DNA of 5,942 nt from Spirochaetota bacterium (lineage in GTDB: Bacteria > Spirochaetota > UBA4802 > JAFGJZ01), in contig JAKJGA010000108.1 in assembly GCA_022704645.1 (NCBI GenBank), forward strand, positions 1 to 5,942. Reading direction: 5' to 3'. Below are positions 1-5,588 of this stretch, piece by piece. The translations under genes and the position numbers were made by a program. The number at the start of each line of letters is the position of its first letter. The stretch's first letter is position 1. A model generated the notes under the pieces. That model made no database searches. It was not told the DNA's origin and saw only the letters and a program-made list of their open reading frames with translations.

Positions 1-395
1 TAAACAGGATCCGGAATCGCTATTTTAATGTCGTCTGCAAAAAGTTCCTGGATGTTTCCAGTATCGCATTTGGAACCGTCGCTTACGAATATTTCATTAG
101 GTTTTATGTCTGCACCGCGTTTTTGAAAATCATTTTCGGCAATAGCTTTTCTCAGAAATTCGTAACCTTGCTCAGGACCATAACCTTTGAATGATTTTTC
201 ATCAGCCATTTCATCAACTCCCTGATGAAATGCTTTAACAACTGCTTCAGGAAGTGCTCTTGTTACATCACCGATTCCGAGACGGATGATTTCTTTATCG
301 GGATTTCCCGCTTGAAAAGCGCTTACACGTTTTGAGATATCGGAGAAGAGATAACTTGCCTTGAGTTTTGAATAGTTTTCGTTTATTTTTATCAT
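1..395 (-). CDS. dapL: LL-diaminopimelate aminotransferase, N-terminal part (cut by window edge)
   Basis: This is a PLP-dependent class I/II aminotransferase. It converts tetrahydrodipicolinate to LL-diaminopimelate with glutamate as amino donor, in one step of lysine and peptidoglycan precursor synthesis in the cytoplasm. The visible 131 residues begin MIKINENYSKLKASYLF and carry the DapL signatures RLGIGDVTR (38-46), GYGPEQGYEFLR (71-82) and VSDGSKCDTGNIQELF (104-119). Family members are about 400-410 residues, so roughly two thirds lie beyond the left edge, including the PLP-binding lysine. The start is the ATG at 393-395. An AAGGTG Shine-Dalgarno-like sequence precedes it on the minus strand (about 401-406). 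No break is seen in the visible part. The gene is divergent from the downstream plus-strand gene. I recognise the family from memory of DapL sequences; the family call is very secure. Confidence 0.95.
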   Translation of the reverse strand, partial: MIKINENYSKLKASYLFSDISKRVSAFQAGNPDKEIIRLGIGDVTRALPEAVVKAFHQGVDEMADEKSFKGYGPEQGYEFLRKAIAENDFQKRGADIKPNEIFVSDGSKCDTGNIQELFADDIKIAIPDPV

Positions 396-420
396 GACGC
401 ACCTTTTAGAATATATTCGA

Positions 421-450
421 ATAATTTTTTATCATACGGATAATTGTCAA
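421..450 (-). promoter_or_regulatory. Candidate sigma-70 promoter for dapL
   Basis: Read on the minus strand, a perfect TTGACA -35 element lies at 445-450. An AT-rich run follows, and AATTAT (4 of 6 to consensus) gives an 18-base spacer. The perfect -35 and its position about 50 bases upstream of the dapL ATG support the call. The -10 is only a partial match, so the exact hexamer is uncertain. Confidence 0.4.
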
Positions 451-454
451 CAAT
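443..454. promoter_or_regulatory. Small palindrome over the dapL -35 (possible operator)
   Basis: ATTGT-CA-ACAAT is an inverted repeat with two 5-base arms around a 2-base centre. It sits over the minus-strand TTGACA and also supplies a plus-strand TTGTCA (444-449). A TTTAAA at 467-472 lies 17 bases downstream of that and could be a weak plus-strand -10 for the sulfatase-like gene. The site is short and in AT-rich DNA, so chance is a fair alternative. Confidence 0.25.
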
Positions 455-558
455 CTATTTGGGTCTTTTAAAAGATAAAAATTTTAAATTTATGTTTGCC
501 TATTAGAGCCGATCGGGGAAATTGTCGCAGGTTGCAAATCAAATTCAGGAAACAGGCA

Positions 559-2535
559 ATGAGAAGCATATACGAGAAAATATCAGAACATTACCGCGGA
601 ATAGAATACCAGCACTTGTTTTTCTCAGTGTTTATTCTGGGAGTCATTCTATTCTACCGTATTTCGGCATACTTTATTTCGGGTTCTATTTATGCTGATT
701 TTTCAGCTGTCGGATTTCTGAATTTCTTCATGATGTCGTTTCCTGATGATGTTTTTTCCGCGGCATTTGCTCTCGGAATAATTTTATTGATTGTGTCATT
801 GCCGAAGTCTCTTCGTTTTATGCCTATATTTATATGTGACATTTTTGTCTGTCTGTTTGCGGCTTATCATATTTTCGCACTTCAGTTTTTAAAAATATAT
901 GAAACTTCTTTTCAGATTTCATTTATCGGCGGCGAGCATTTTACGGGACTGCGCGGTATGCTTAATTCTGCTGCAGCTGAAATAACTTCCGGAACGGTTA
1001 TTTCATTTGCTGCAGTTATCGTTATCGTTTTTGCTACATCGCTTTTTCTCATGGTTGCTGAAGCCAAATCTTCTCTTGACGCAAAAACCAAATATTTTTT
1101 TGTGTCAGTATTGATTTATCTGCTGACATTAATTCTTACTGTCGCTATTGCATCACCGACTGAAAAAGAAATTGTTTCTAAATATAAAATAAAGGCTCCG
1201 GTTTATGAGCTTTCGATGAGTCCGTTTTCTTCATTGGCTTTAAGATGTTTTAAGAAACCAGCGGTTCAACCCGTTCCGGCTGCTGTCGAGCCTGTTGTTT
1301 TTTCATCAGGATTTCAAACGGATTCGCTTGAGAGCAATAAGGAATATGATTTATCGAAAATAATTCCGAAAAATAAAAAATATAATATAGTTATATATCT
1401 TTTCGAATCGACCGCATACAGTTATTACGGATTAAGATCAAATGGAAAATCTATGACGCCTGTAATGGAACGTCTTGCGCAGAACGGATTTTTAGCAGCC
1501 AAACACATGACTAATTATCCATTATCTGCAAATGCTCTTTTTTCAATTACAGCATCTGCTTACCCTATAATAGGTAAGGATATGGTTTTTGAGAAAAATC
1601 CGTCTATTCAGGTTAATTCACTTACTGAAGTTTTAAAAGATAATGGTTACAGAACGTGCTATGTCCATACAGGCGATTTAAGTTATGCCGGTCAGATGAA
1701 ATACCTTAAAAGCAGAAAAATTGACCGTTTTATTACGGCAAGAGATCTCGCGAAGGATAAGCGGTATAATAAAAAGCATGTCGGCTGGGCTATCGATGAA
1801 CGGGCAATGATTGATCCTGCCGTTGATTTTATGAAGGAAAGCAGTGAACCTTTTGTTGTAATCATGTCGCCGATGAATCCTCATCATCCATACGCGGTTC
1901 CTGATGATTCTTTTAAAGTTGCAGAGCATAATCCTTCGGGAACTAATCGCGACGGGATGTGGGAAAACTATCTTAACTCTCTGCACTATGCGGATTATGC
2001 TCTCGGTGAACTCATTGATAAACTTGAATCAGAAGGTCTCATGAAGGATACATTGTTCTTTATGCTTACTGATCACGGCGAGGCTTTTTATCAGCATCCG
2101 CAGAATTATAATCATCCTCTTTTCGTTTATGAAGAAAACATACATGTTCCTTTTATAATTTATAATAAAGATATATTTAAAAACGGATACTATTTTGACG
2201 GTATAACGCGTCATGTTGATATTCTTCCGACCATCACTGATATTATCGGGATTAAGGATAATAAACACCGTGAAGGTTTTCCGATTTTCACCAAGAGAAA
2301 AGAGAAACTTGCTTTTGTTCACACTTCTTGGAAAGATGATCTTGTCGCGGTTCGTGATGTAAAATGGAAATATATTTACCGCATAAAAGACGGCAGGGAA
2401 GAGCTTTATGATTTATTCAGCGACCCGGAAGAGAAAAATAATCTCGCTTCCGAAAAAACGGAAACGGCATTAAAATACAGAAATTATGTTTTGAGCGGGA
2501 TTAATTACGTTAAAAACTATCATAAAAAAAATTAG
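559..2535 (+). CDS. Membrane-anchored sulfatase / LTA-synthase-like enzyme (five TM segments plus extracytoplasmic sulfatase domain)
   Basis: The 658-residue protein starts with about five hydrophobic segments (near 20-40, 64-82, 88-108, 144-167, 178-198). A linker follows, then a sulfatase-fold domain from about 273 to the end. This is the architecture of lipoteichoic-acid synthases and related phospho- or sulfo-transferring enzymes. Visible signatures are YLFES with Glu283 (first metal site), PHHPY (His442/443), LTDHGE with Asp505-His506 (second metal site), RHVDILPT (551-558) and the sulfatase tail YDL...DPEE (617-625). The usual Cys-x-Pro-Ser-Arg is absent. A Ser323 in NYPLSANALFSI is my best guess for the nucleophile position, where LtaS uses Thr. 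I chose ATG 559 because AGGA lies 8 bases upstream. An in-frame TTG at 496 would add a 21-residue basic extension with no ribosome-binding site. The substrate cannot be read from the sequence: lipid-linked glycerophosphate or phosphoethanolamine transfer and sulfate-ester hydrolysis are all possible. The gene stands alone between divergent dapL and the FecR gene. Confidence 0.88.
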   Translation: MRSIYEKISEHYRGIEYQHLFFSVFILGVILFYRISAYFISGSIYADFSAVGFLNFFMMSFPDDVFSAAFALGIILLIVSLPKSLRFMPIFICDIFVCLFAAYHIFALQFLKIYETSFQISFIGGEHFTGLRGMLNSAAAEITSGTVISFAAVIVIVFATSLFLMVAEAKSSLDAKTKYFFVSVLIYLLTLILTVAIASPTEKEIVSKYKIKAPVYELSMSPFSSLALRCFKKPAVQPVPAAVEPVVFSSGFQTDSLESNKEYDLSKIIPKNKKYNIVIYLFESTAYSYYGLRSNGKSMTPVMERLAQNGFLAAKHMTNYPLSANALFSITASAYPIIGKDMVFEKNPSIQVNSLTEVLKDNGYRTCYVHTGDLSYAGQMKYLKSRKIDRFITARDLAKDKRYNKKHVGWAIDERAMIDPAVDFMKESSEPFVVIMSPMNPHHPYAVPDDSFKVAEHNPSGTNRDGMWENYLNSLHYADYALGELIDKLESEGLMKDTLFFMLTDHGEAFYQHPQNYNHPLFVYEENIHVPFIIYNKDIFKNGYYFDGITRHVDILPTITDIIGIKDNKHREGFPIFTKRKEKLAFVHTSWKDDLVAVRDVKWKYIYRIKDGREELYDLFSDPEEKNNLASEKTETALKYRNYVLSGINYVKNYHKKN

Positions 2536-2546
2536 CAGTTTGATTG

Positions 2547-2574
2547 TTCAATTCGGTTTAAATTGAATCTTTCT
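2547..2574 (+). terminator. Weak terminator-like hairpin after the sulfatase-like gene
   Basis: TTCAATT (2547-2553) and AATTGAA (2561-2567) form a perfect 7-base-pair stem around a 7-base loop. An interrupted T-rich run (TCTTTCTT) follows. The stem has a single G-C pair, so it would be weak. Its place 12 bases after the stop codon is right for a terminator, but an operator for the next gene is equally possible. Confidence 0.35.
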
Positions 2575-2604
2575 TGACTGAGTTAATTTAATGATAATTA
2601 TATT
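2574..2604 (+). promoter_or_regulatory. Candidate promoter for the FecR lipoprotein gene
   Basis: TTGACT at 2574-2579 matches the -35 consensus at 5 of 6 positions. TATATT at 2599-2604 matches the -10 at 5 of 6 positions, but the spacer is 19 bases, longer than ideal. The gene follows the weak hairpin at 2547 and has its own strong ribosome-binding site, GAGGGG at 2611-2616, so a separate promoter here is reasonable. Confidence 0.4.
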
Positions 2605-2621
2605 TTAAAAGAGGGGATAAA

Positions 2622-3554
2622 ATGAAAAAGATTATAGTTATGGCTTTGAGTTCAGTTATTCTGTTTTCATATTGTACAAAAAAAGAAAAAAAATATACGA
2701 TAGCTCTCAGCGGAATTATTAATTTTACAGTCGGAGATGTTTCGCTGAAAGATTCTTCCGGAGAAAGAAAAGCTTCAGTCGGAGATCAGGTTCTTTCGGG
2801 TACTGTAATAATAACAAAAGGCGTAAAAAGTATGACCGATATTTATATCGGAGAAAATGCTGTTAAAATTATGGGAGACAGCCGTGTGTCATTTGATTCT
2901 CTTATTGCCGACGGTAAAACAGGTTCAGAAACTGTTTCAATAATTGTTGAGAACGGAAAAACATTCAACCGGATCATAAAGAAACTATCAAAGGACGACA
3001 GTTTTACTGTTAAAACAAAAACCGCTGTTGCAGCTGTACGCGGAACTGAGTTTTTTGTTTCTGATGAAAACGGTAAGACAAATGTTTCCTGTCTTGACGG
3101 TAAAATTTCTGTATCTGACTCAAAAGGCGCTGAAGTTATTCTTGAAAAGAATGAACAGGCTATTGTTTCTTCCGATTCTGATATAGTAAAAAAACAGATC
3201 GAAGCTGATGAGATTAATCGGCTCAAGATTCTTTCAGAAATAAAAGAAATAGAGTCCGATATAAAGAAAAAATACGAAGATCAAAAAGCCGAGATTAAGC
3301 GGAAGTATGAAGAACAGAAAGAAGAAATTCAGAAGGCTGTAACTGACCAGAAGGAAAAAGACAAGCAGGCGGTAACTGACCAGAAAGAAGGCGATAAAGC
3401 AAATGTTGATGAGGCAAAATCATCAGCAAAAACTTCTGCAGGTGAAGCTTCGGCTGATGCAAAAAGCAAGATGCAGGAGACCAAACCGGATAAGTCAAAT
3501 ATCCTTGATGATATCAAGAAACAGAAAGAAGCCGTAAAAAGCGGAACAAATTAA
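2622..3554 (+). CDS. FecR-domain lipoprotein with 11-residue-repeat C-terminal tail
   Basis: The 310-residue protein begins with a basic, hydrophobic signal peptide ending LFSYC, so Cys18 is the likely lipidation site. Tyr at -1 is unusual for signal peptidase II. Residues about 33-180 form a FecR domain (PF04773 type) rich in beta strands: GDVSLKD, then VGDQVLSG, and the hallmark TKTAVAAVRGTEFFV with Arg140-Gly-Thr142. From about 204 to 302 the protein is highly charged and follows an 11-residue period, for example KKKYEDQKAEI then KRKYEEQKEEI, and QKAVTDQKEKD then KQAVTDQKEGD. This predicts a long amphipathic helix or hendecad coiled coil. FecR domains were first described in an iron-citrate anti-sigma regulator, but this one has no N-terminal anti-sigma region and no TM helix. 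Lone FecR-domain lipoproteins are common in spirochaetes and of unknown function. The start is fixed by GAGGGG 5 bases upstream. A strong terminator follows 36 bases after the stop. No regulatory target is evident nearby. Confidence 0.88.
   Translation: MKKIIVMALSSVILFSYCTKKEKKYTIALSGIINFTVGDVSLKDSSGERKASVGDQVLSGTVIITKGVKSMTDIYIGENAVKIMGDSRVSFDSLIADGKTGSETVSIIVENGKTFNRIIKKLSKDDSFTVKTKTAVAAVRGTEFFVSDENGKTNVSCLDGKISVSDSKGAEVILEKNEQAIVSSDSDIVKKQIEADEINRLKILSEIKEIESDIKKKYEDQKAEIKRKYEEQKEEIQKAVTDQKEKDKQAVTDQKEGDKANVDEAKSSAKTSAGEASADAKSKMQETKPDKSNILDDIKKQKEAVKSGTN
3231..3527 (+). repeat. Degenerate 33-base (11-codon) tandem repeats in the FecR lipoprotein gene
   Basis: About nine consecutive 11-codon units cover residues 204-302 without register shifts. 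Units 215-225 and 226-236 match at 8 of 11 residues. Units 237-247 and 248-258 are nearly identical after the first two residues, and share the base string GTAACTGACCAGAA. Later units (259 onward) drift to Ala, Ser and Lys. The protein period is clear by eye, while the DNA is conserved only in the middle pair, which points to an old expansion with selection on helix pattern. Confidence 0.7.
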
Positions 3555-3589
3555 GCCTTTAGAGTTATAAAGAAACAAAATGTCTTTAC

Positions 3590-3618
3590 AAAAGGGTAGC
3601 CTGTGCTTCCCTTTTTTT
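3590..3618 (+). terminator. Intrinsic terminator of the FecR lipoprotein gene
   Basis: AAAAGGG (3590-3596) pairs with CCCTTTT (3609-3615), and AGC (3598-3600) pairs with GCT (3605-3607). A single T-T mismatch separates the two helices and the loop is CTGT. Seven T residues (3612-3618) finish it. It lies 35 bases after the FecR stop codon and ends exactly against the ATG of the DUF115 gene. It overlaps the longer reading frame from ATG 3580, which argues against that start. Confidence 0.8.
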
Positions 3619-4500
3619 ATGGAAAGAGCCGAACTTTTTAAGAAACTTAATGAAGGCATTATCGATGAGCGTTTTCATCTTTTCAAAAATAATGTTGTAA
3701 AAAATAAATCTTTGATAGATAAGTTCGGCGGACTTCGTGATATCGTTCCTATTCTGCGCGGAAAAGATGTAATTATTGCAGGAGCCGGATCATCCATTGA
3801 CAGAGAAATGGATTTGCTCCGTGAAGCTGTTTCTTTCAGCGATGTCATGCTTATTTGTGCGGACATGTCCTATCTTCCGCTTTTGAAGCGTTATATAGTT
3901 CCCGATTTTGTTATTACATGCGAAACATCACCGAATGATTATTTTAGCGTATCAGATTTTTCTTCGCATCTGCTTGCATTTTCATGTTCGTCAAACTGCA
4001 ATCTGCGCAGATGGAAAGGCCGAATGAGTTTTTACAACTGGATGATGAAGGGTGAATATGAAAGTCTCTGGGCAAAAGCAGGAATCGGTCTTGGGTATGT
4101 TTCGACTGGAAGCACAGTTATTTCTCAGGCTGTTTCACTGGCATTGGGCTGCGGAATAAAGTCTCTTGCGCTTATTGGAAATGATCTTGCTTATAAAGAT
4201 TCATATTATATGAAAGGTACTTTCCGCTCGATGAAAGATGAGTCGAATTACTCACGTTTTGCGACTTGTGATTCTGTTTCAATGAGTTATGTGAGAAGAG
4301 CCAGACAGTTTGTTGTGAAAACACCACTGGGAGATTTTTATTCTCATAACCAGTTTTTAGCTGCAAAATACTGGCTTGAGGATTTGTTTTCCAAAAGCAA
4401 TTTATCATTGATAGAATGTTCTATACCTGGCTGCAGGGGAACAAATATAATCAATGTTCGATTTGAAAAATATTTAAAATATCTGAGGGAGAGAGCATGA
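3619..4500 (+). CDS. DUF115 / MptE-like protein (Maf-type flagellar accessory family)
   Basis: The 293-residue protein matches the PF01973 family, named after archaeal 6-hydroxymethylpterin diphosphokinase MptE and shared with the core of Maf motility accessory factors. Visible family features are the nucleotide-binding-like VIIAGAGSSID (51-61), LICADMSYLPLLKRYIVPDFVITCE (78-102 region), and GYVSTGSTVISQAVSLALGCGIK with LIGNDLAY (159-192), which is the most typical block. Maf proteins of about 600 residues take part in glycosylating flagellin with pseudaminic- or legionaminic-type sugars; this protein is the core only. It overlaps flbD by 4 bases (ATGA), so the two are translationally coupled, and a flagellar role is inferred from that. 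The start is doubtful. ATG 3619 is directly behind a terminator T-tract and has no Shine-Dalgarno sequence. ATG 3580 would add 13 residues encoded inside the terminator hairpin and also lacks a good site. I prefer 3619. Pterin diphosphokinase activity is not implied by the family name in bacteria. Confidence 0.82.
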   Translation: MERAELFKKLNEGIIDERFHLFKNNVVKNKSLIDKFGGLRDIVPILRGKDVIIAGAGSSIDREMDLLREAVSFSDVMLICADMSYLPLLKRYIVPDFVITCETSPNDYFSVSDFSSHLLAFSCSSNCNLRRWKGRMSFYNWMMKGEYESLWAKAGIGLGYVSTGSTVISQAVSLALGCGIKSLALIGNDLAYKDSYYMKGTFRSMKDESNYSRFATCDSVSMSYVRRARQFVVKTPLGDFYSHNQFLAAKYWLEDLFSKSNLSLIECSIPGCRGTNIINVRFEKYLKYLRERA

Positions 4501-4679
4501 TAGTACTTCACCGTCTTAATGGAACAGAGTTTTTGCTCAATGAAGATCATATCGAAACAATGGAGGAAACTCCTGATATGATTATTCTTTTAACAAATGA
4601 CAGAAAATATATTGTAAAAGAAAAACGCGAAGAAATATTAGCTCTAATTCAGGAATATAAACAAAAAATATACAAATAA
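4497..4679 (+). CDS. flbD: FlbD-family flagellar protein
   Basis: This 60-residue protein has the FlbD (PF06289) pattern: an N-terminal MIVLHRLNGTEFLLN, then ETPDMIILLTNDRKYIVKE (24-42), then a charged helix to the end. Family members are about 60-80 residues and usually sit between flgE and motA in flagellar operons. The Bacillus relative SwrD raises flagellar motor power. The name is shared with an unrelated Caulobacter transcription regulator. The start ATG overlaps the TGA of the DUF115 gene, and GAGGGAGAG just upstream (4485-4493) is a strong ribosome-binding site. Placement away from flgE and motA is a departure from the usual order. No membrane segment is visible, so the protein is probably cytoplasmic at the motor. 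Confidence 0.88.
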   Translation: MIVLHRLNGTEFLLNEDHIETMEETPDMIILLTNDRKYIVKEKREEILALIQEYKQKIYK

Positions 4680-4687
4680 TGTATATT
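4667..4687 (+). other. AT-rich hairpin enclosing the flbD stop codon
   Basis: AATATACA (4667-4674) and TGTATATT (4680-4687) are perfect 8-base complements around a 5-base loop, AATAA. The flbD TAA stop (4677-4679) is the end of that loop. There is only one G-C pair and no adjacent T-tract, so it is unlikely to terminate transcription. It might protect the 3' end of the message or be chance in AT-rich sequence. Confidence 0.3.
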
Positions 4688-4755
4688 ATACTCATTCCTT
4701 CGTTTTTCCTCCAAGATTTTTATTGAATTAATCATTTCTAACTGCTACAATACTG

Positions 4756-4790
4756 CATCGGGTTGAAATTCTTTTCTTCCCGATGATTTT
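4756..4790 (+). terminator. Probable terminator of the DUF115-flbD unit
   Basis: CATCGGG (4756-4762) and CCCGATG (4779-4785) form a perfect 7-base-pair, G-C-containing stem. Inside it GAAA (4765-4768) can pair with TTTC (4773-4776) across a symmetric TT/TT internal loop, closing on a 4-base loop. ATTTT follows (4786-4790), a short T-tract. It lies about 75 bases after flbD and before cheY. This is consistent with a boundary between two transcription units, although the tract is short and the hairpin could be a leader structure instead. Confidence 0.55.
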
Positions 4791-4889
4791 CTATGTGCTT
4801 GTGAATGCCGGGGTAACTTAGTACGGATAAATTCTTCATAATTATGTTTTTTGAAAATATTCCATCATGTAACTTATAAGGAGATTTCT
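4791..4889 (+). promoter_or_regulatory. cheY leader region with weak promoter candidates
   Basis: This 99-base stretch between the hairpin at 4756 and cheY must contain the promoter of the chemotaxis operon if that operon is separately transcribed. The best -10 candidate is CATAAT at 4837-4842 (5 of 6), but no good -35 lies 16-18 bases before it. ACGGATAA at 4823-4830 resembles the flagellar sigma-28 -10 (GCCGATAA), without a matching TAAA at the right distance. A strong ribosome-binding site AAGGAG (4878-4883) precedes cheY. A 17-base near-copy of cheY coding DNA is also present (4795-4811). Confidence 0.3.
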
Positions 4890-5255
4890 ATGGGAAAGAA
4901 TGTTTTGCTTGTAGATGATTCAGGAGCTATCCGCCAGTCGATGCGTTACGTGCTTGAGAATGCCGGTTATACCGTCACAGAGGCTTCTAATGGAAAAGAA
5001 GCAATGAGCGTAATCAGTTCGGCTACAAATCTTGTGATAACCGACGTTAACATGCCGGAGATGAACGGAATTGATCTTGTTAAAACTATCCGCGCCGGTG
5101 AAGCTCCTTTGAAAACGGTACCTATAATAATTCTGACAACCGAAAGTCAGGCTGACATGAAACAAAAGGGAAAGGACGCGGGTGCAACCGCTTGGGTTGT
5201 TAAACCGTTTCCTCCAGAAGAAATAATATCAGCCGTAAAAAGGCTCATAGGTTAG
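4890..5255 (+). CDS. cheY: CheY-like single-domain response regulator
   Basis: This 121-residue receiver domain with no output domain is the phospho-acceptor that carries the chemotaxis signal from CheA to the flagellar motor switch. The acidic pair Asp9-Asp10 (VLLVDDSG), phospho-acceptor Asp52 (VITDVNMPEMNG), Thr83 (IIILTTES) and Lys105 (VVKPF) are all present, so the site looks fully active. Trp102 stands where enteric CheY has Tyr106, a common substitution in CheY proteins of this type. I chose ATG 4890 because AAGGAG lies 6 bases upstream. An in-frame ATG at 4851 would add 13 residues and has no ribosome-binding site. It is followed with no gap by the STAS gene and then cheA, so it very probably acts with that CheA. 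Its sequence alone cannot prove motor binding over another output. Confidence 0.92.
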   Translation: MGKNVLLVDDSGAIRQSMRYVLENAGYTVTEASNGKEAMSVISSATNLVITDVNMPEMNGIDLVKTIRAGEAPLKTVPIIILTTESQADMKQKGKDAGATAWVVKPFPPEEIISAVKRLIG

Positions 5256-5261
5256 GTGATC
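5254..5261 (+). promoter_or_regulatory. Extended Shine-Dalgarno deciding the STAS gene start
   Basis: AGGTGATC directly precedes ATG 5262 and is an 8-base match to the complement of the usual 16S rRNA 3' end (GGATCACCT). The site begins inside the cheY TAG stop codon, so termination on cheY and initiation on the STAS gene are adjacent. A GTG at 5256 in the same frame overlaps this site and is therefore the less likely start. Confidence 0.6.
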
Positions 5262-5588
5262 ATGGCTAAGATGACTGCTAAAAAAATGGGAACAACCCTT
5301 CTTGTTGAAGCTTCCGGAGAACTGTCAATTTCATATGCACCGAAGGCATATAACTTTTTTAAATCGGTCACACAGGGAGACTATATCGCATGCTATCTGG
5401 ATCTCCACAATATCGAAGGTATCGATCTGTCGTTTATAGAACTTCTGCTTTCATTTAAAAGAACAATGGTTTCAGCCGGAAAAACATTTATTATCACGAA
5501 ACTTCCGGATGAACATGTATTTGCCGGAAGTCTTTCTGAAATAGGAATAGATCAGCAGATTTTTCAGAGGGGGGATTATGGGATTTGA
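5262..5588 (+). CDS. STAS-domain protein of the chemotaxis operon
   Basis: This 108-residue protein resembles the small STAS family of anti-sigma-factor antagonists (SpoIIAA, MlaB-like). An N-terminal strand pair (TTLLVEASGELSIS, 11-24) precedes a helix, then a strand YLDLHN (45-50) and the key loop IDLSFIELLLSF (54-65). Asp55-x-Ser57 corresponds to the Asp-Ser-Ser of SpoIIAA, so Ser57 is a candidate phosphorylation site. The usual following Gly is replaced by Phe. The C-terminal GSLSEIGIDQQIF (90-102 region) fits the last helix and strand of the fold. The gene starts right after cheY and overlaps cheA by 11 bases, so the three are a coupled unit. No kinase of the SpoIIAB or RsbW type is visible, and its partner in this operon is unknown. 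A scaffolding or modulating role in the chemotaxis complex is only inference. GTG 5256 is an alternative start adding two residues. Confidence 0.8.
   Translation: MAKMTAKKMGTTLLVEASGELSISYAPKAYNFFKSVTQGDYIACYLDLHNIEGIDLSFIELLLSFKRTMVSAGKTFIITKLPDEHVFAGSLSEIGIDQQIFQRGDYGI

Noticed and set aside
509..516. CCGATCGG palindrome upstream of the sulfatase-like gene
   Set aside because: A single 8-base palindrome with no second copy or promoter context is expected by chance.
496..558. In-frame TTG extension of the sulfatase-like gene by 21 residues
   Set aside because: There is no ribosome-binding site before TTG 496 and the added residues are basic and unlike a signal or TM segment. ATG 559 has AGGA at a good distance.
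496..559. TTGCCT (496-501) able to pair with AGGCAA (554-559) over the sulfatase-gene start codon
   Set aside because: This is only six base pairs across a 52-base loop with no supporting inner helix I could find. Pairings like this are expected by chance.
2843..3226. Antisense reading frame of over 100 codons inside the FecR gene
   Set aside because: The plus strand encodes a clear FecR domain there. The antisense product shows no recognisable domain, and the long frame follows from the codon use of the real gene. Other antisense frames in the window were dropped for the same reason.
4783..4821. Twelve-codon reading frame (ATG to TAG) in the cheY leader
   Set aside because: It has no ribosome-binding site and its ATG lies inside the terminator-like stem. 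It is noted only because it contains the cheY near-copy.
4851..4889. Longer cheY start at ATG 4851
   Set aside because: The 13 extra residues fall outside the receiver fold and lack a ribosome-binding site, while AAGGAG precedes ATG 4890.
4680..4889. Riboswitch or small RNA in the gap between flbD and cheY
   Set aside because: No known riboswitch core was recognised. The one good hairpin is better explained as a terminator.
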